Positions 10,701-18,541 of a DNA stretch of 64,000 nucleotides are shown piece after piece. Positions within the stretch are counted from its first letter, which is position 1, and the number at the start of each line of letters is the position of its first letter. The notes beneath the pieces were generated by a model. That model did not search any database. It worked only from the letters and a program-made list of their open reading frames with translations, and was not told the DNA's origin. Made by a program: the position numbers and the translations under genes. Source of the stretch: Flavobacterium branchiicola (GTDB lineage: Bacteria; Bacteroidota; Bacteroidia; Flavobacteriales; Flavobacteriaceae); contig NZ_JAGYWA010000007.1 of assembly GCF_018383905.1 (NCBI RefSeq), positions 1-64,000 of the forward strand, in the 5' to 3' direction.

Positions 10701-11102
10701 ACATTATACCGTGATGGTATGTTAATGAATGGTGTAACTGCAGATGGTGCTTCAAATACAAATGTTGTCTCTCAGGCAGGTTATTATGCTATGACTTACA
10801 ACTGGGGAGGTCCGCAATACAGCAGCTCACGTTATGAATTGTATATTCAAAAGAATGATTATGTTAAATTAAGAGAGGTTTCACTTGCATTTAATGTACC
10901 GGCAAGCTATGCAAATAAAATTGGAGCTACTAAATTAAGTCTTTCTTTATTTGGACGTAATTTGTTCTATATCTACAGAACTATTAAAGATATGGATGCT
11001 GAAGCAACTACCGCGGGATCTAGATGGGATCAAAACGTAAACAATGCAGGATTAACCCCTTCTACAAGAAGTTATGGGGTAATGTTGAGAGCATCTTTCT
11101 AA
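7761..11102 (+). CDS. susC-like: SusC/RagA-type TonB-dependent outer-membrane receptor
   Basis: This 1113-residue protein imports oligosaccharides across the outer membrane using TonB energy. After the signal peptide (ends VNAQ) comes a carboxypeptidase-D-regulatory-like domain (about 26-105, ISGVITDNANLPVPFVTV). The plug domain contains the SusC-type signatures PGVRI, IQIRGINSI and PLIILDGVPI, then ASAAALYGSEAVNGVVLITSK. A long beta-barrel ends in the aromatic residue F. There is no N-terminal STN signalling domain, which argues against control by a sigma/anti-sigma pair and fits the neighbouring LacI regulator. It is followed 31 bases later by its SusD partner. Ligand specificity cannot be read from sequence; the surrounding enzymes suggest N-glycan-derived oligosaccharides. 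Confidence 0.96.
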   Translation: MRKLLYKSLLVFLMVMCYQGVNAQNKTISGVITDNANLPVPFVTVKEKGTKTETNTDENGAFTISVKDGATIIISAVGFKTVELKAKDGMEVKLASATNELDGVTVTALGQTKKNKAIGYATSIIKADAITKTASPTIANSLYGKAPGVRITSTPGGAGAINIQIRGINSITGRNQPLIILDGVPIRDGEVNNNDYWNQQRVKNNGLADINPEDIENISILKGASAAALYGSEAVNGVVLITSKTGKGKKGLGVDFSTSYSGNEIAYLPRFQYERGPGWANPSFSTGYLAPDGFAHYEDSSIRGVSNSGNNYGPWFDGQPVLSWDGVVRPYSAQKDGYKNMFQNAWDATTNIALTNSTENSSTRFSYTHIESEGLSMGNNNKKNNFNLNASFKTGKLKTDVIVSYMNQNVTNRTFAMDRLVNNFTGMLSPFDNGDWYKAKYKTSLGYKYVTGKDTQSLTPGENIYRNGFRSDIADYFWNTNAKRQSEITNRLIASVTETLSITKDLSLRGRISTDLTSVNIENKNPVEVPLIYEFGNEGDRSGSFMMEGQDYNILYGDLLATYNKKINDDFGVNAVLGYSGTRETFRTLSRYTDGGLSVEGWYDINSSIGIAKSDSKREETVKDAIFGTLSGSFRNYLFIEGTIRRDRTSTMNPNDNAFTYPSVNSSFVLSDAVQLPEVISYAKLRGSWGKVGNYPDRYRANVAFDQKTLGTQGTTNPVLITTSQFDKYGNEGIKPEMKTEFEVGFETKFFDRRLGLDFSYYNANIKDQILDMTLAPTTGAAKILANVGELSNKGFEIALTGSPFRTQDFSWDVTLNWSKNINKIVKLANGATELLHQDYDGSAAQLKSVVGEPMGGIYAHPVKTDASGNKMVDSDGFYMLDGDKWEKYGSAMAKGVGGLLNSFTYKSFTLDVNIDYSYGGSLMPTGINWMTARGLTEESLNYSTNERGGLTYYNVYDTAGNRTGGVQVPNSATTGPAGQTLYRDGMLMNGVTADGASNTNVVSQAGYYAMTYNWGGPQYSSSRYELYIQKNDYVKLREVSLAFNVPASYANKIGATKLSLSLFGRNLFYIYRTIKDMDAEATTAGSRWDQNVNNAGLTPSTRSYGVMLRASF

Positions 11103-11133
11103 TTTGATAAATTATAATTAAAAAACGGACAAC

Positions 11134-12699
11134 ATGAGAAAATTATTATATATATCATTCGCGACAGCAGCAATCTTTTTGGGCTCTTGTTCAGATAATG
11201 ATTTTGCAGAAGCATATAGAAACCCGGCTACAGTAACGACGACAACTGTGCCAAAACAATTTGCTGGGTTCATGAAAATCAACTTTGAGGATGTAATCCC
11301 ATCGTATTGGAATTATTTTACAGTTATCAGAACAACTTCTCTAAGTTATACTCAGGCCCACGGATTTACAAACACGACGGGACGATACATTCCAGGGGCT
11401 GCAGTACAAGATAGATGGGTAAGATATTACAAATTTATTGCCCAATATAGAGAATTAGAAAAAGTGATGGCTTCCTTATCTGCTTCAGACCAAACAGCAA
11501 ATAGAATCTACATGATTACTTCAACTATTTATTTGTACGATCATACCTCAAAAATGATTGATAATTTTGGAGATATCCCTTTCTCTGAAGCAGGGAAAAT
11601 TAGTTTAACTGGAGGTAACTATGATGCTGCTGCAGCTAAATATGATAATCAGACAGATCTCTATATTAAGATGCTGGATGAATTAAAAGGTTTTTCTAAT
11701 GAGTTGAAAACAATTACTTTGCCTGCAGGAATCGAAACAGTATTTAAAAACCAGGATTTGATTAATAAAGGAAACTTGGAAATGTGGAAGAACTACTGTA
11801 ATTCTTTACGTTTAAAGTTATTGAATAGAGTTTCTGCTGCTCCGGCTTTTACTGCCAGAGCAAATTCAGAAATGGCTGAAATCATTGCCGAAGCAAAAAT
11901 TGTAGATGAAAATTCTGAAAATATCGCATTCAGAGTATATAATCAGGATACAGATTTAGATACTGCAGGATTCTTTGATGCTTTAGAGGGGGGAAATAAT
12001 AATATTGCTCCAAAACCAATGATCGATCACATGAATGCCAATAGCGATCCCCGTGAACCATGGTTGTTCGAAAAAGGAGCAAGCGCAGCTGATTATGTAG
12101 GGCTTGACCCATTATTAGGATCAGGAGCTCAGGATCAATTAATTGCTAATACTCAAATCGCGATTTACAACAGATCTGTAATTAGTAAAAATAAATGGTT
12201 ACCGGGAACATTGATTAATGCTGCCGAAGTAAATTTAATTCTTGCAGAGTACTATTCAAGAAACGGAAACGGAACTACAGCAAAAACCTATTTCGAAAAA
12301 GCAATCAGACAATCTATTGAGTATTATGTTAGATTAGGTGATAAAGCGGATGTTTTAACATGGAAACCTACAACTGAGCCTACAACTGCTGAGATTGATG
12401 CTTATATTGCTAAAATTGATTTTGGAGCAGCTGTAACACCAGCAGATCAATTGCAATTGATTGCTTTCCAAAAGTATATTCATTACAATGTAATGCAGGC
12501 TGATGAATCTTGGGCTGAACAAAGAAGATTAAAACTTCCGGCACTTAATTTCATGGAAGATGAAACAAGTACAATCAGAAAAACACCTCCAACTCGTTGG
12601 ACATATCCAAATTCTGAGCGTGTTTATAATACAACAAATTACAATACTGTTAAAGACAAAGATAATTTAAGTACCAAAATTTTCTGGGACGTAAAATAA
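11134..12699 (+). CDS. susD-like: SusD/RagB-like surface glycan-binding lipoprotein
   Basis: This 521-residue protein begins with a lipoprotein signal: ILFGSC-like lipobox LGSC with Cys at about residue 19, followed by SDND. Acidic residues just after the Cys resemble the Bacteroidota surface-export signal for lipoproteins. The rest is helical with tetratricopeptide-like repeats typical of SusD proteins, and resembles the SusD_2 subgroup (INAAEVNLILAEYYSRNG and the C-terminal W-rich part). It would sit as a lid on the upstream SusC barrel and bind the glycan at the cell surface. The pair is probably one transcript, ended by the terminator at 12731. Confidence 0.93.
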   Translation: MRKLLYISFATAAIFLGSCSDNDFAEAYRNPATVTTTTVPKQFAGFMKINFEDVIPSYWNYFTVIRTTSLSYTQAHGFTNTTGRYIPGAAVQDRWVRYYKFIAQYRELEKVMASLSASDQTANRIYMITSTIYLYDHTSKMIDNFGDIPFSEAGKISLTGGNYDAAAAKYDNQTDLYIKMLDELKGFSNELKTITLPAGIETVFKNQDLINKGNLEMWKNYCNSLRLKLLNRVSAAPAFTARANSEMAEIIAEAKIVDENSENIAFRVYNQDTDLDTAGFFDALEGGNNNIAPKPMIDHMNANSDPREPWLFEKGASAADYVGLDPLLGSGAQDQLIANTQIAIYNRSVISKNKWLPGTLINAAEVNLILAEYYSRNGNGTTAKTYFEKAIRQSIEYYVRLGDKADVLTWKPTTEPTTAEIDAYIAKIDFGAAVTPADQLQLIAFQKYIHYNVMQADESWAEQRRLKLPALNFMEDETSTIRKTPPTRWTYPNSERVYNTTNYNTVKDKDNLSTKIFWDVK

Positions 12700-12730
12700 T
12701 TTCATTTTTAATGTTTGGTTAGTAATTGGT

Positions 12731-12770
12731 AAACCCCCAGTTTCAGTAAAATGCTGAAGCTGGGGTTTTT
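12731..12770 (+). terminator. Terminator after susD
   Basis: AAACCCCCAGTTTCAG (12731-12746) pairs with CTGAAGCTGGGGTTT (12754-12768), and the right arm runs into five T residues. It lies 32 bases after the susD stop. Confidence 0.8.
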
Positions 12771-13004
12771 GATTTATGAAAACTTAATTGCACAAGAATA
12801 TATATTTTTCACGCAGATTTACACAAATTAAAGCAGATCTGCATAGATAAAAATTATTAAAGTTTTTTCCATAGCCCCTGGTTTTAACAACGGGATCTTA
12901 GAAATTGCGAATAAGTCAGGCTTTAGCCAAATTAGCGTAAAGTATAAAATAACGGTTTAATTTAGGTGAAATCCATAATTTCACAACGGCTAAATAGTAG
13001 ACAT

Positions 13005-13053
13005 AAAAAAGCGTCGAATTTGCATTTGATTATTGCAAATTCGACGCTTTTTA
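13005..13053. terminator. Perfect 14-bp hairpin, probable bidirectional terminator
   Basis: GCGTCGAATTTGCA (13011-13024) is exactly complementary to 13034-13047, with a 9-base loop. Six A precede and five T follow, so it works in both directions as an intrinsic terminator between the convergent susD and M28 units. Confidence 0.65.
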
Positions 13054-13075
13054 TTCGGTAGAAATATATTTCCTT

Positions 13076-13280
13076 AACCCGTTGGGCGTAATTAAAATAG
13101 CATAAATTTTGACGCGGATTAGACAGATTCGTTATCACGAAAACGCGGACAAAAACGGATTTGAATAAAGAAATTAAAAAAAATCCGTTTTTATCAGCGT
13201 TTTTACGAAGTAAATCCGTTTTATCCGTGTACTATTTTGTTCAAAGGAGCATTTTTAAATGTAATTTCACCCAACGGGTT
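13076..13280. repeat. Short element with inverted ends (MITE-like, non-coding)
   Basis: The ends AACCCGTTGGGCGTAATTA (13076-13094) and 13262-13280 are inverted copies with two mismatches in 19 bases. The interior (about 165 bp) is rich in AACGGATTT-type words on both strands and encodes nothing. It looks like a non-autonomous dispersed element; no target duplication was established. Confidence 0.4.
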
Positions 13281-13297
13281 TCCTTAGCCTTAAAACT

Positions 13298-14266
13298 TTA
13301 ATTTTGTTTGATAAAAGTTAACGGCTGATTATAATTGGCGATAGCACTCAAAGCACTATAAATATATTTGCAAACCAGTACAGCGCCTTCACTGTTAATC
13401 AAAGCAGTATCATCTTCGGGAGTATGATATTGCGGGTGTCCACCTGTATGTAATCCTATAACTGAAATGTCATTTTTATAAAAAGTAACATGGTCAGACC
13501 CGCCAACATCTCCGGCAAACACAACCGGATTAAGTCCGCTGCCTTCGCCTAGTTTTTTCATTAACTCGACACCATGAGGAAAAGTTCCGGCACCGCCCAT
13601 ATACAATTCTTTCTTGTCGTTTAGTCTACCAACCATATCCATATTAATCATCACTTTTACAGCATCTTTATTTACAGGTAAGTGATTGACAAAATACTTC
13701 GAACCCAATAATCCTTCTTCCTCTGCACTGAAAGAAATAAAAATAATACTTCTTTTTGGTGCGATTTTTTGATGATGAAATTCCTCTAAAATCGACAATA
13801 AAGCCGAAACCCCCGAAGCATTATCATCGGCACCATTATGAATGGCAATAGTATCTTTTTTCTTGCTTCCCGAACCTTTTCCGCCCCATCCCCAATGATC
13901 ATAATGTGCACCAATCACTATGAATTCATTCTTTAGCTTTTCATCAGAACCTTCCAGATATCCTACCACATTTTGAGTCGATACACTATCGGACTTTATT
14001 TTATTGATATCGGGTTTTATGAATATCTTAAAAGGCTGATAATAATTATTGTTGAATTTCTTCAGCCCATATTTTTTGAAATATTTTTTGATGTAAGCTG
14101 CAGCCTCATTATTGCCTTTTGTTCCGGCAAGACGACCTTCCAGTTTATCAGAAGCCAAATAAGTATCGTGCTCCAAAAATCGCTTTGCAGAAAAAGAAGA
14201 TTGTGCTGTAGTTTTTCCAGTTGTAATAAAAGCAACGACAGAGAAAAATAGAATTTTTTTAAACAT
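13298..14266 (-). CDS. M28-family zinc aminopeptidase, exported
   Basis: This 322-residue protein has a signal peptide ending TTAQ. It shows the M28 metal-binding set: GAHYDHWGW (His and Asp region), HNGADDNASGVSALL (bridging Asp), FSAEEEGLLGS (catalytic Glu plus metal ligand), INMDMVGRL (Asp), and the final His in GGHPQYHTPEDD. These enzymes remove N-terminal residues from peptides with two zinc ions. It is the last gene of a reverse-strand operon with a PNGase and a fucosidase, 47 bases after the fucosidase. It could therefore digest the protein part of the same glycoproteins whose glycans are released upstream. Preferred residue unknown. Confidence 0.92.
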   Translation of the reverse strand: MFKKILFFSVVAFITTGKTTAQSSFSAKRFLEHDTYLASDKLEGRLAGTKGNNEAAAYIKKYFKKYGLKKFNNNYYQPFKIFIKPDINKIKSDSVSTQNVVGYLEGSDEKLKNEFIVIGAHYDHWGWGGKGSGSKKKDTIAIHNGADDNASGVSALLSILEEFHHQKIAPKRSIIFISFSAEEEGLLGSKYFVNHLPVNKDAVKVMINMDMVGRLNDKKELYMGGAGTFPHGVELMKKLGEGSGLNPVVFAGDVGGSDHVTFYKNDISVIGLHTGGHPQYHTPEDDTALINSEGAVLVCKYIYSALSAIANYNQPLTFIKQN

Positions 14267-14313
14267 TTTTATGAATAGTTTTAGAGAATAAAAATCTCTT
14301 AGTGTTTTTATAT

Positions 14314-15645
14314 TTATTGTATTTGCATTTCAATTATAGTATCAATTGTATCCAGAGTTATGCCATTTAGATAGATAAAAGTACCTTCCGGTTGTTGTTT
14401 AAACTGAAGTTTTTTCTTACCATTCATCAAATAACATTTCTTGATTTTTTGCTTCATCTCAGGAATAAAAATATACTCAGTCTGTTTTGGTGTATTGATA
14501 ATATGCGCAAACCATGTTTTATTTTTAGCAGTAAATACACCCCAGTCCTGAGGCTTCATTACATTGCCTCTTGTCTCGTAAATACTGTTTCCGTTTTTAT
14601 CCATCCAGATACCTATTTCTTTCAGCGTTTCAACAAACTCCGGCTGAATAGTTCCATCCGCCATTGGGCCAACATTCAAGAGGAAATTAGCATTCAGACT
14701 TGCAGCGTTGATCATATAATGCAATAAATCTTTAGTCGATTTGTATTTTCTGTCATTGATGTTGAAACCCCAGGAATTGTTCATCGTTTCACAAGTTTCC
14801 AAAGGCAACTGAGAAACAGACTGCCCGCCAAAACCAGTAGTATTTCCTCCTGGTAAATCTTTTTCAAAAGCCTGAAAATCCTCTCCCTGAATTGGTGTTA
14901 AATGATGATTGTTTGAAATCATACAATCCGGTTGAAGCGAATGAATCAGAGCATAGATCTCATCATAGTGCCAATTTACTTTTGAAGTTAAAGTTTTATC
15001 ACTGTCATTATTAAGCTGATCCCAATGTCCGTCAAACCAAATTCCTCCAATTTCTCCGTAATTAGTTAATATTTCAGTCAATTGTCCTTTCATAAAATGA
15101 ATGTAGCTGTCCCAGTCGCTTTTTTGAGTTCTTCCGGTTCCTTTTCCTGTTTTTCCTGTTTCATATTGATAATCCGTTCGGGTCCAGTCCAGAAGAGAGT
15201 AATAGCAAAACAATTTAATGCCTTGTTTGTGGCATTCGTCGGCCAGCTCTTTTAATAAATCTCTTTTAAAATGCGTATTGGTAATTTTCCAATCGGATAA
15301 TTTGGTATCAAAATTACTAAAGCCATCATGGTGGCGTGTAGTAAAAGTAATGTATTTCATTCCGGCAGATTTAGCGATTCCTACCCATTTTTTGGCATCA
15401 AAATCCTGCGGATTAAATACATTAATCAGCCTTCCATAATCAGTTACTTTTATGTTTTGGTTTGTCATAATCCATTCGCCATTACCCAAAACGCTGTAAG
15501 GGCCAAAGTGAATAAACATACCAAATTTATCGTCTTGAAATTCTTTTCTGTTCTTGATATTTCCTTCAGATGGCTTGTAGGTTTGTGCTAGTGTTCCCAT
15601 CCAGCTGATGCAGGAGAACAGTAAGCAAAGTGTTATTTTTTTCAT
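14314..15645 (-). CDS. GH29 alpha-L-fucosidase, exported (second copy)
   Basis: This 443-residue protein has a signal peptide ending TLAQ. Family motifs are GMFIHFGPYSVLG near the N terminus, TFTTRHHDGFSNFD, and GGIWFDGHWDQ with Asp205 as the expected nucleophile. ANFLLNVGPMADG and a beta-rich C-terminal domain follow. It is clearly diverged from the GH29 at 1577, so the two probably take different linkages. It sits between the PNGase (68 bases upstream) and the peptidase (47 bases downstream) on the same strand, which suggests action on fucose of glycoprotein N-glycans, for example core or antennal fucose. That assignment rests on context only. Confidence 0.93.
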   Translation of the reverse strand: MKKITLCLLFSCISWMGTLAQTYKPSEGNIKNRKEFQDDKFGMFIHFGPYSVLGNGEWIMTNQNIKVTDYGRLINVFNPQDFDAKKWVGIAKSAGMKYITFTTRHHDGFSNFDTKLSDWKITNTHFKRDLLKELADECHKQGIKLFCYYSLLDWTRTDYQYETGKTGKGTGRTQKSDWDSYIHFMKGQLTEILTNYGEIGGIWFDGHWDQLNNDSDKTLTSKVNWHYDEIYALIHSLQPDCMISNNHHLTPIQGEDFQAFEKDLPGGNTTGFGGQSVSQLPLETCETMNNSWGFNINDRKYKSTKDLLHYMINAASLNANFLLNVGPMADGTIQPEFVETLKEIGIWMDKNGNSIYETRGNVMKPQDWGVFTAKNKTWFAHIINTPKQTEYIFIPEMKQKIKKCYLMNGKKKLQFKQQPEGTFIYLNGITLDTIDTIIEMQIQ

Positions 15646-15713
15646 GGTTATTTTGGTTTTATAGTTATGAAAGATTTCAAAACTGCAGGTAGTTAATATG
15701 TATTAAAATGAGC

Positions 15714-17384
15714 TTACTTTTCACCAATTAAAAATCCTGAAACATTCCATGCACTGCTGCTGGTTCCTTCCGGTTTTCCGAGTGGGATTAAAACACGAAT
15801 AGTATGTTTTCCGGGAGTAAGAACTCCAAGGTCAATCAGATTCGGATTGGTTGTTGTTCCCGGACACCAGTTAGAACGGCTTAAATCAGAAGAAGATAAT
15901 CCATTGCCAAAATTTCCCGAAGCAGGATTGCTTAATCGGTAAGAACCACAATCGGTACGCCATGGAGTAAAGCCAAAAACTTCCTTTTCATCAATAAGAA
16001 TAGTGTTCTTTTTTTGCAAAAATTCATCACCGTTTTCCCAGCCTCCATGACCTGTGGTTGTGTAGCTTAATTTGAAATTTTTATATCCTTCAGGTACTTC
16101 AAAAGACATTTCAAGTCCTTTTTCATTGTCAAACATAGTAGCATATTCCTGCCCCGCCATTTCCATCACATTAAGTGTATTGAACAATGGTAAAATAAAA
16201 TCACCTTTTGTATTGTTGTCTTCCCCGTTATGAATACTAATGTTTAAACTCGCTTTGTGTCCGCCTGCATCGTAGTTTCCAATAAACATTCCGATGTAAA
16301 CCTCCTGATTGCTCAGTTTAGGCTGCAACAAAGAAATATCCTGACGATAGAAAACACTGTCCTGCCATACCTTATCTTTTAATTGCAGATAATTGAAATG
16401 CTTTACCCCAAAAGGAGTAAAAAAGCGCATTAATTCCAATAAAGGAGTATAATCATCCGTTGCAGTAACACCCTGATATTTTTTGCCATTTCCGTTATCA
16501 TAAGCAGGCAAAGTGTTGATTCCGTTTTTTAAACCGTCAAGAAACGAGCTTTTTTTATCAGTCGGAATCATAAAAACAGATCCCGTTCTGTCGTAGGCGT
16601 CACCATTCGATTGTTGGGTAACATCAGCAAAAATGGCACTTCCTTTTTTAATTTCCGGAAATTTTACTTTTCGCACAATAATGGTTCCGCTTGCAAATCG
16701 TAAAATACTGTCGTTTGATTTTGCATCCGGTACAAAATGAATCTGTTCTTTATTAAAAACCGGAATATTGATAAAACGGCTTTTCCACAACAAATCTTTA
16801 TAAGTTAATTGATCTACAGATTGTGAAGCCGGAATTTTCAGAACAGCAGGAACCGTTTTTAAAATCTCGATTTTAGAAGCGGTTACAACAGAATTTCCGT
16901 TACGAATAGTTTCCAGAACCAAACCCAAATCTTGTCCCAGAACACCCGGTCCGCCTTTTAGCCCTAATTCGTTTGTGTACCAAATTTCAATTTTATTAGA
17001 GTTTACCGATGTGGTCGCTTTTTTGCACGTGTAGTTCAGTATTTTTTTAGTTTCAGAACTCAACTCAAATTTCTGTTTTCCCAATGCCTCACTATCGTTG
17101 CTAAGAATTGATTTGGTTTTCAGCTGTGCCCATTGCGAAATGGTTTTGGTAGTAAAATCAACAAAAGTCTGTTCATACGGGAACTCCGCTTTTTGCTGCA
17201 GGATTTTGTCAGTTGTAGTCAGACTTATATCTTTTGAAGCATATAAAAGCAGCGGATCCGGATTTTCAACACGTTTTCCGTTATAACTTCTGTCATAAGA
17301 GATTTTGATGGCTTTTGGAGTCTTCTGGCCAAAAGATAATGTAACAATACAAAAGGCAAGAAAAGCAAATGAAATTTTGTTCAT
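15714..17384 (-). CDS. PNGase F-II-like peptide-N-glycosidase, exported
   Basis: This 556-residue protein has a signal peptide ending LSFGQ. The second half matches the two-sandwich PNGase F amidase fold. GDAYDRTGSVFMI aligns with the PNGase F segment holding catalytic Asp60, suggesting Asp265 here. TTGHGGWENGDEF aligns with the segment holding Glu206, suggesting Glu454. WRTDCGSYRL, SRSNWCPG and a final WNVSGFL are further family words. The first 210 residues form an extra domain like that of PNGase F-II, and include a GLPGLI-like stretch (GGPGVLGQDLGLVLE). PNGases cleave the GlcNAc-Asn bond and free whole N-glycans; PNGase F-II is known to accept core alpha-1,3-fucosylated glycans. It is the first gene of a reverse operon with a fucosidase and a peptidase. 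Family confident; residue equivalences tentative. Confidence 0.85.
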   Translation of the reverse strand: MNKISFAFLAFCIVTLSFGQKTPKAIKISYDRSYNGKRVENPDPLLLYASKDISLTTTDKILQQKAEFPYEQTFVDFTTKTISQWAQLKTKSILSNDSEALGKQKFELSSETKKILNYTCKKATTSVNSNKIEIWYTNELGLKGGPGVLGQDLGLVLETIRNGNSVVTASKIEILKTVPAVLKIPASQSVDQLTYKDLLWKSRFINIPVFNKEQIHFVPDAKSNDSILRFASGTIIVRKVKFPEIKKGSAIFADVTQQSNGDAYDRTGSVFMIPTDKKSSFLDGLKNGINTLPAYDNGNGKKYQGVTATDDYTPLLELMRFFTPFGVKHFNYLQLKDKVWQDSVFYRQDISLLQPKLSNQEVYIGMFIGNYDAGGHKASLNISIHNGEDNNTKGDFILPLFNTLNVMEMAGQEYATMFDNEKGLEMSFEVPEGYKNFKLSYTTTGHGGWENGDEFLQKKNTILIDEKEVFGFTPWRTDCGSYRLSNPASGNFGNGLSSSDLSRSNWCPGTTTNPNLIDLGVLTPGKHTIRVLIPLGKPEGTSSSAWNVSGFLIGEK

Positions 17385-17621
17385 GTGAGAGTTGGTTTTT
17401 GGTTTTATGCTAAAGAAATAAAATCATAATAATAGGGCTTGAGTAGTTTCTAAATCGATTTAATGAAAAATAATCGAAAAATGAATGAAGGCATTAAATG
17501 ATGTTTTCATGATATAATCTAAAATTATAGGATTGGGAATTATTCCGGAATGTCTGTACGACTTTTGTAAAAAGCTAAGATAGAGATTTTTCGACTCAAA
17601 TAGGAACATACGAATATTTTT

Positions 17622-17719
17622 TACTAAAAAAAGTCGATTTTTTTAATTCGTTTGCTGAAAATCAATGATTTTGCTATAACGATTTAGTACTAAATAATTT
17701 TTAGTAAAACTGTTTAGTA
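17622..17719. promoter_or_regulatory. Cluster of TTTAGTA/TACTAAA words
   Basis: TTTAGTA occurs at 17683-17689 (inside the 12-bp perfect palindrome TTTAGTACTAAA, 17683-17694), 17700-17706 and 17713-17719. The reverse word TACTAAA is at 17622-17628. Four copies within 100 bases ahead of the gntR promoter suggest a binding array for the GntR protein or another regulator. Confidence 0.4.
17675..17686. promoter_or_regulatory. CG-centred operator candidate
   Basis: TATAACGATTTA differs at one base from TAAAACGATTTA found upstream of the LacI-type gene and the GH3/GH92 pair. It may extend LacI control to the mannose operon or the divergent PNGase operon. Confidence 0.4.
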
Positions 17720-17749
17720 ATCAGTGTCTTATATTTTTTAGAAAATAAT

Positions 17750-17779
17750 TTTGTCGGTACAGAAAAAAAACTACATTTG
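17750..17779 (+). promoter_or_regulatory. Promoter of the gntR operon
   Basis: TTTG at 17750-17753 and TACATTTG at 17772-17779 are 18 bases apart, a very good Bacteroidota promoter. It predicts transcription starting near 17784-17787, so an upstream TTG at 17751 cannot be the translation start. Confidence 0.65.
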
Positions 17780-17780
17780 T

Positions 17781-17798
17781 CATATGTATGAACATATG
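17781..17798. promoter_or_regulatory. Inverted repeat over the gntR transcription start
   Basis: CATATGT (17781-17787), spacer ATGA, then ACATATG (17792-17798) form a perfect 7-bp inverted repeat that covers the predicted transcription start and the start codon. It suits autorepression by the GntR-family product. Confidence 0.45.
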
Positions 17799-18536
17799 AA
17801 CAAAATACCGTTACTGGATCACGACAGCAAAATCCCTTTACATAAACAAGTAGAGGATTTATTACGTGAACTAATCAAGCATCCCGATTTTAAAGACGGG
17901 GAATTATTTCCTAAAGAAGTTGATTTGGCTAAACGCTGGGGTATTTCCCGCAACACGCTTCGTCAGGCCATTGCTGTTTTGGTAAACGAAAAATTACTGG
18001 TACGAAAAAAAGGTTCCGGTACAAGGGTTTCTCAAAATCGTATTACGACCAATCTGAACAATTGGATGAGTTTTACGCATGAGATGGAAGACATGGGACT
18101 GGAGTTTAAAAACCTTTACCTCAATGTAGAAATGGTTCAGGCGAATGCTAAAATTGCCAAACATTTACAAATTAACGAAGGAGACGAAGTATTGCTTTTA
18201 CAACGTACCAGAAGTATAGATGATAGCCCGATGGTATATTTTGAATCCTATTTTCATCCCAGAATCGGACTTTCTGCCGATGAAAATTTCGAAGCGCCAT
18301 TATATGAGATTCTAGGAAATAAATACAATGTAGTTCCGGTCTATTCGCAGGAAGAACTTAAGGCAATTGCAGCCAGTAAGCGCATTGCCGGTAATTTAAA
18401 AATTGAAAAAAATCAACCCGTTTTAGAAAGAAAAAGGGTAGTGCTGGATACCGCAAGAAGACCCATTGAATATAATATTTGTTATTACAGAAACGACTGG
18501 TTTACTTATACCATCGAGATAAAACGTACGATTTAA
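17796..18536 (+). CDS. GntR-family (HutC-type) transcriptional regulator
   Basis: The protein is 246 residues from ATG 17796, or 250 from ATG 17784. Both fall within about 12 bases of the predicted transcription start, so the message is nearly leaderless. The winged-helix domain (about 5-75) has the GntR signatures PLHKQVEDLLRELI, DLAKRWGISRNTLRQAI and VRKKGSGTRV. A UTRA ligand domain of the HutC subgroup follows (about 90-240; LLLQRTRSID, MVYFESYF, RPIEYNICYYRNDWF). It starts an operon with the kinase/isomerase fusion only 5 bases downstream, so it probably senses a sugar or sugar phosphate of mannose catabolism and controls that operon. Candidate operators: 17781-17798 and the TTTAGTA cluster. 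Confidence 0.9.
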   Translation: MNKIPLLDHDSKIPLHKQVEDLLRELIKHPDFKDGELFPKEVDLAKRWGISRNTLRQAIAVLVNEKLLVRKKGSGTRVSQNRITTNLNNWMSFTHEMEDMGLEFKNLYLNVEMVQANAKIAKHLQINEGDEVLLLQRTRSIDDSPMVYFESYFHPRIGLSADENFEAPLYEILGNKYNVVPVYSQEELKAIAASKRIAGNLKIEKNQPVLERKRVVLDTARRPIEYNICYYRNDWFTYTIEIKRTI

Positions 18537-18541
18537 GCGCA

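Larger units (their letters stand above)
12771..13297. other. Gene-free convergent region with hairpins and repeat elements
   Basis: No credible gene is present. The first part (12800-12960) looks like degraded dispersed intergenic sequence. It is followed by a strong hairpin at 13011-13047 and an element with inverted ends at 13076-13280. Genes on both sides converge on this region. Confidence 0.6.
17385..17783. other. Divergent control region between PNGase and gntR operons
   Basis: No gene is present. It holds the CG-centred site at 17675, a cluster of TTTAGTA words and the gntR promoter. No convincing reverse-strand CAAAnnTA promoter was found for the PNGase operon. Confidence 0.5.

Noticed and set aside
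17751..17795. TTG or earlier ATG start adding up to 15 residues to the GntR protein.
   Set aside because: TTG 17751 lies inside the -33 box and upstream of the predicted transcription start. The GntR fold begins at MNKIPLL. ATG 17784 remains a minor alternative.
18479..18541. 21-residue upstream extension of the kinase/isomerase fusion.
   Set aside because: It overlaps the end of gntR, and the conserved ROK start MKIGIDVGG begins at 18542.
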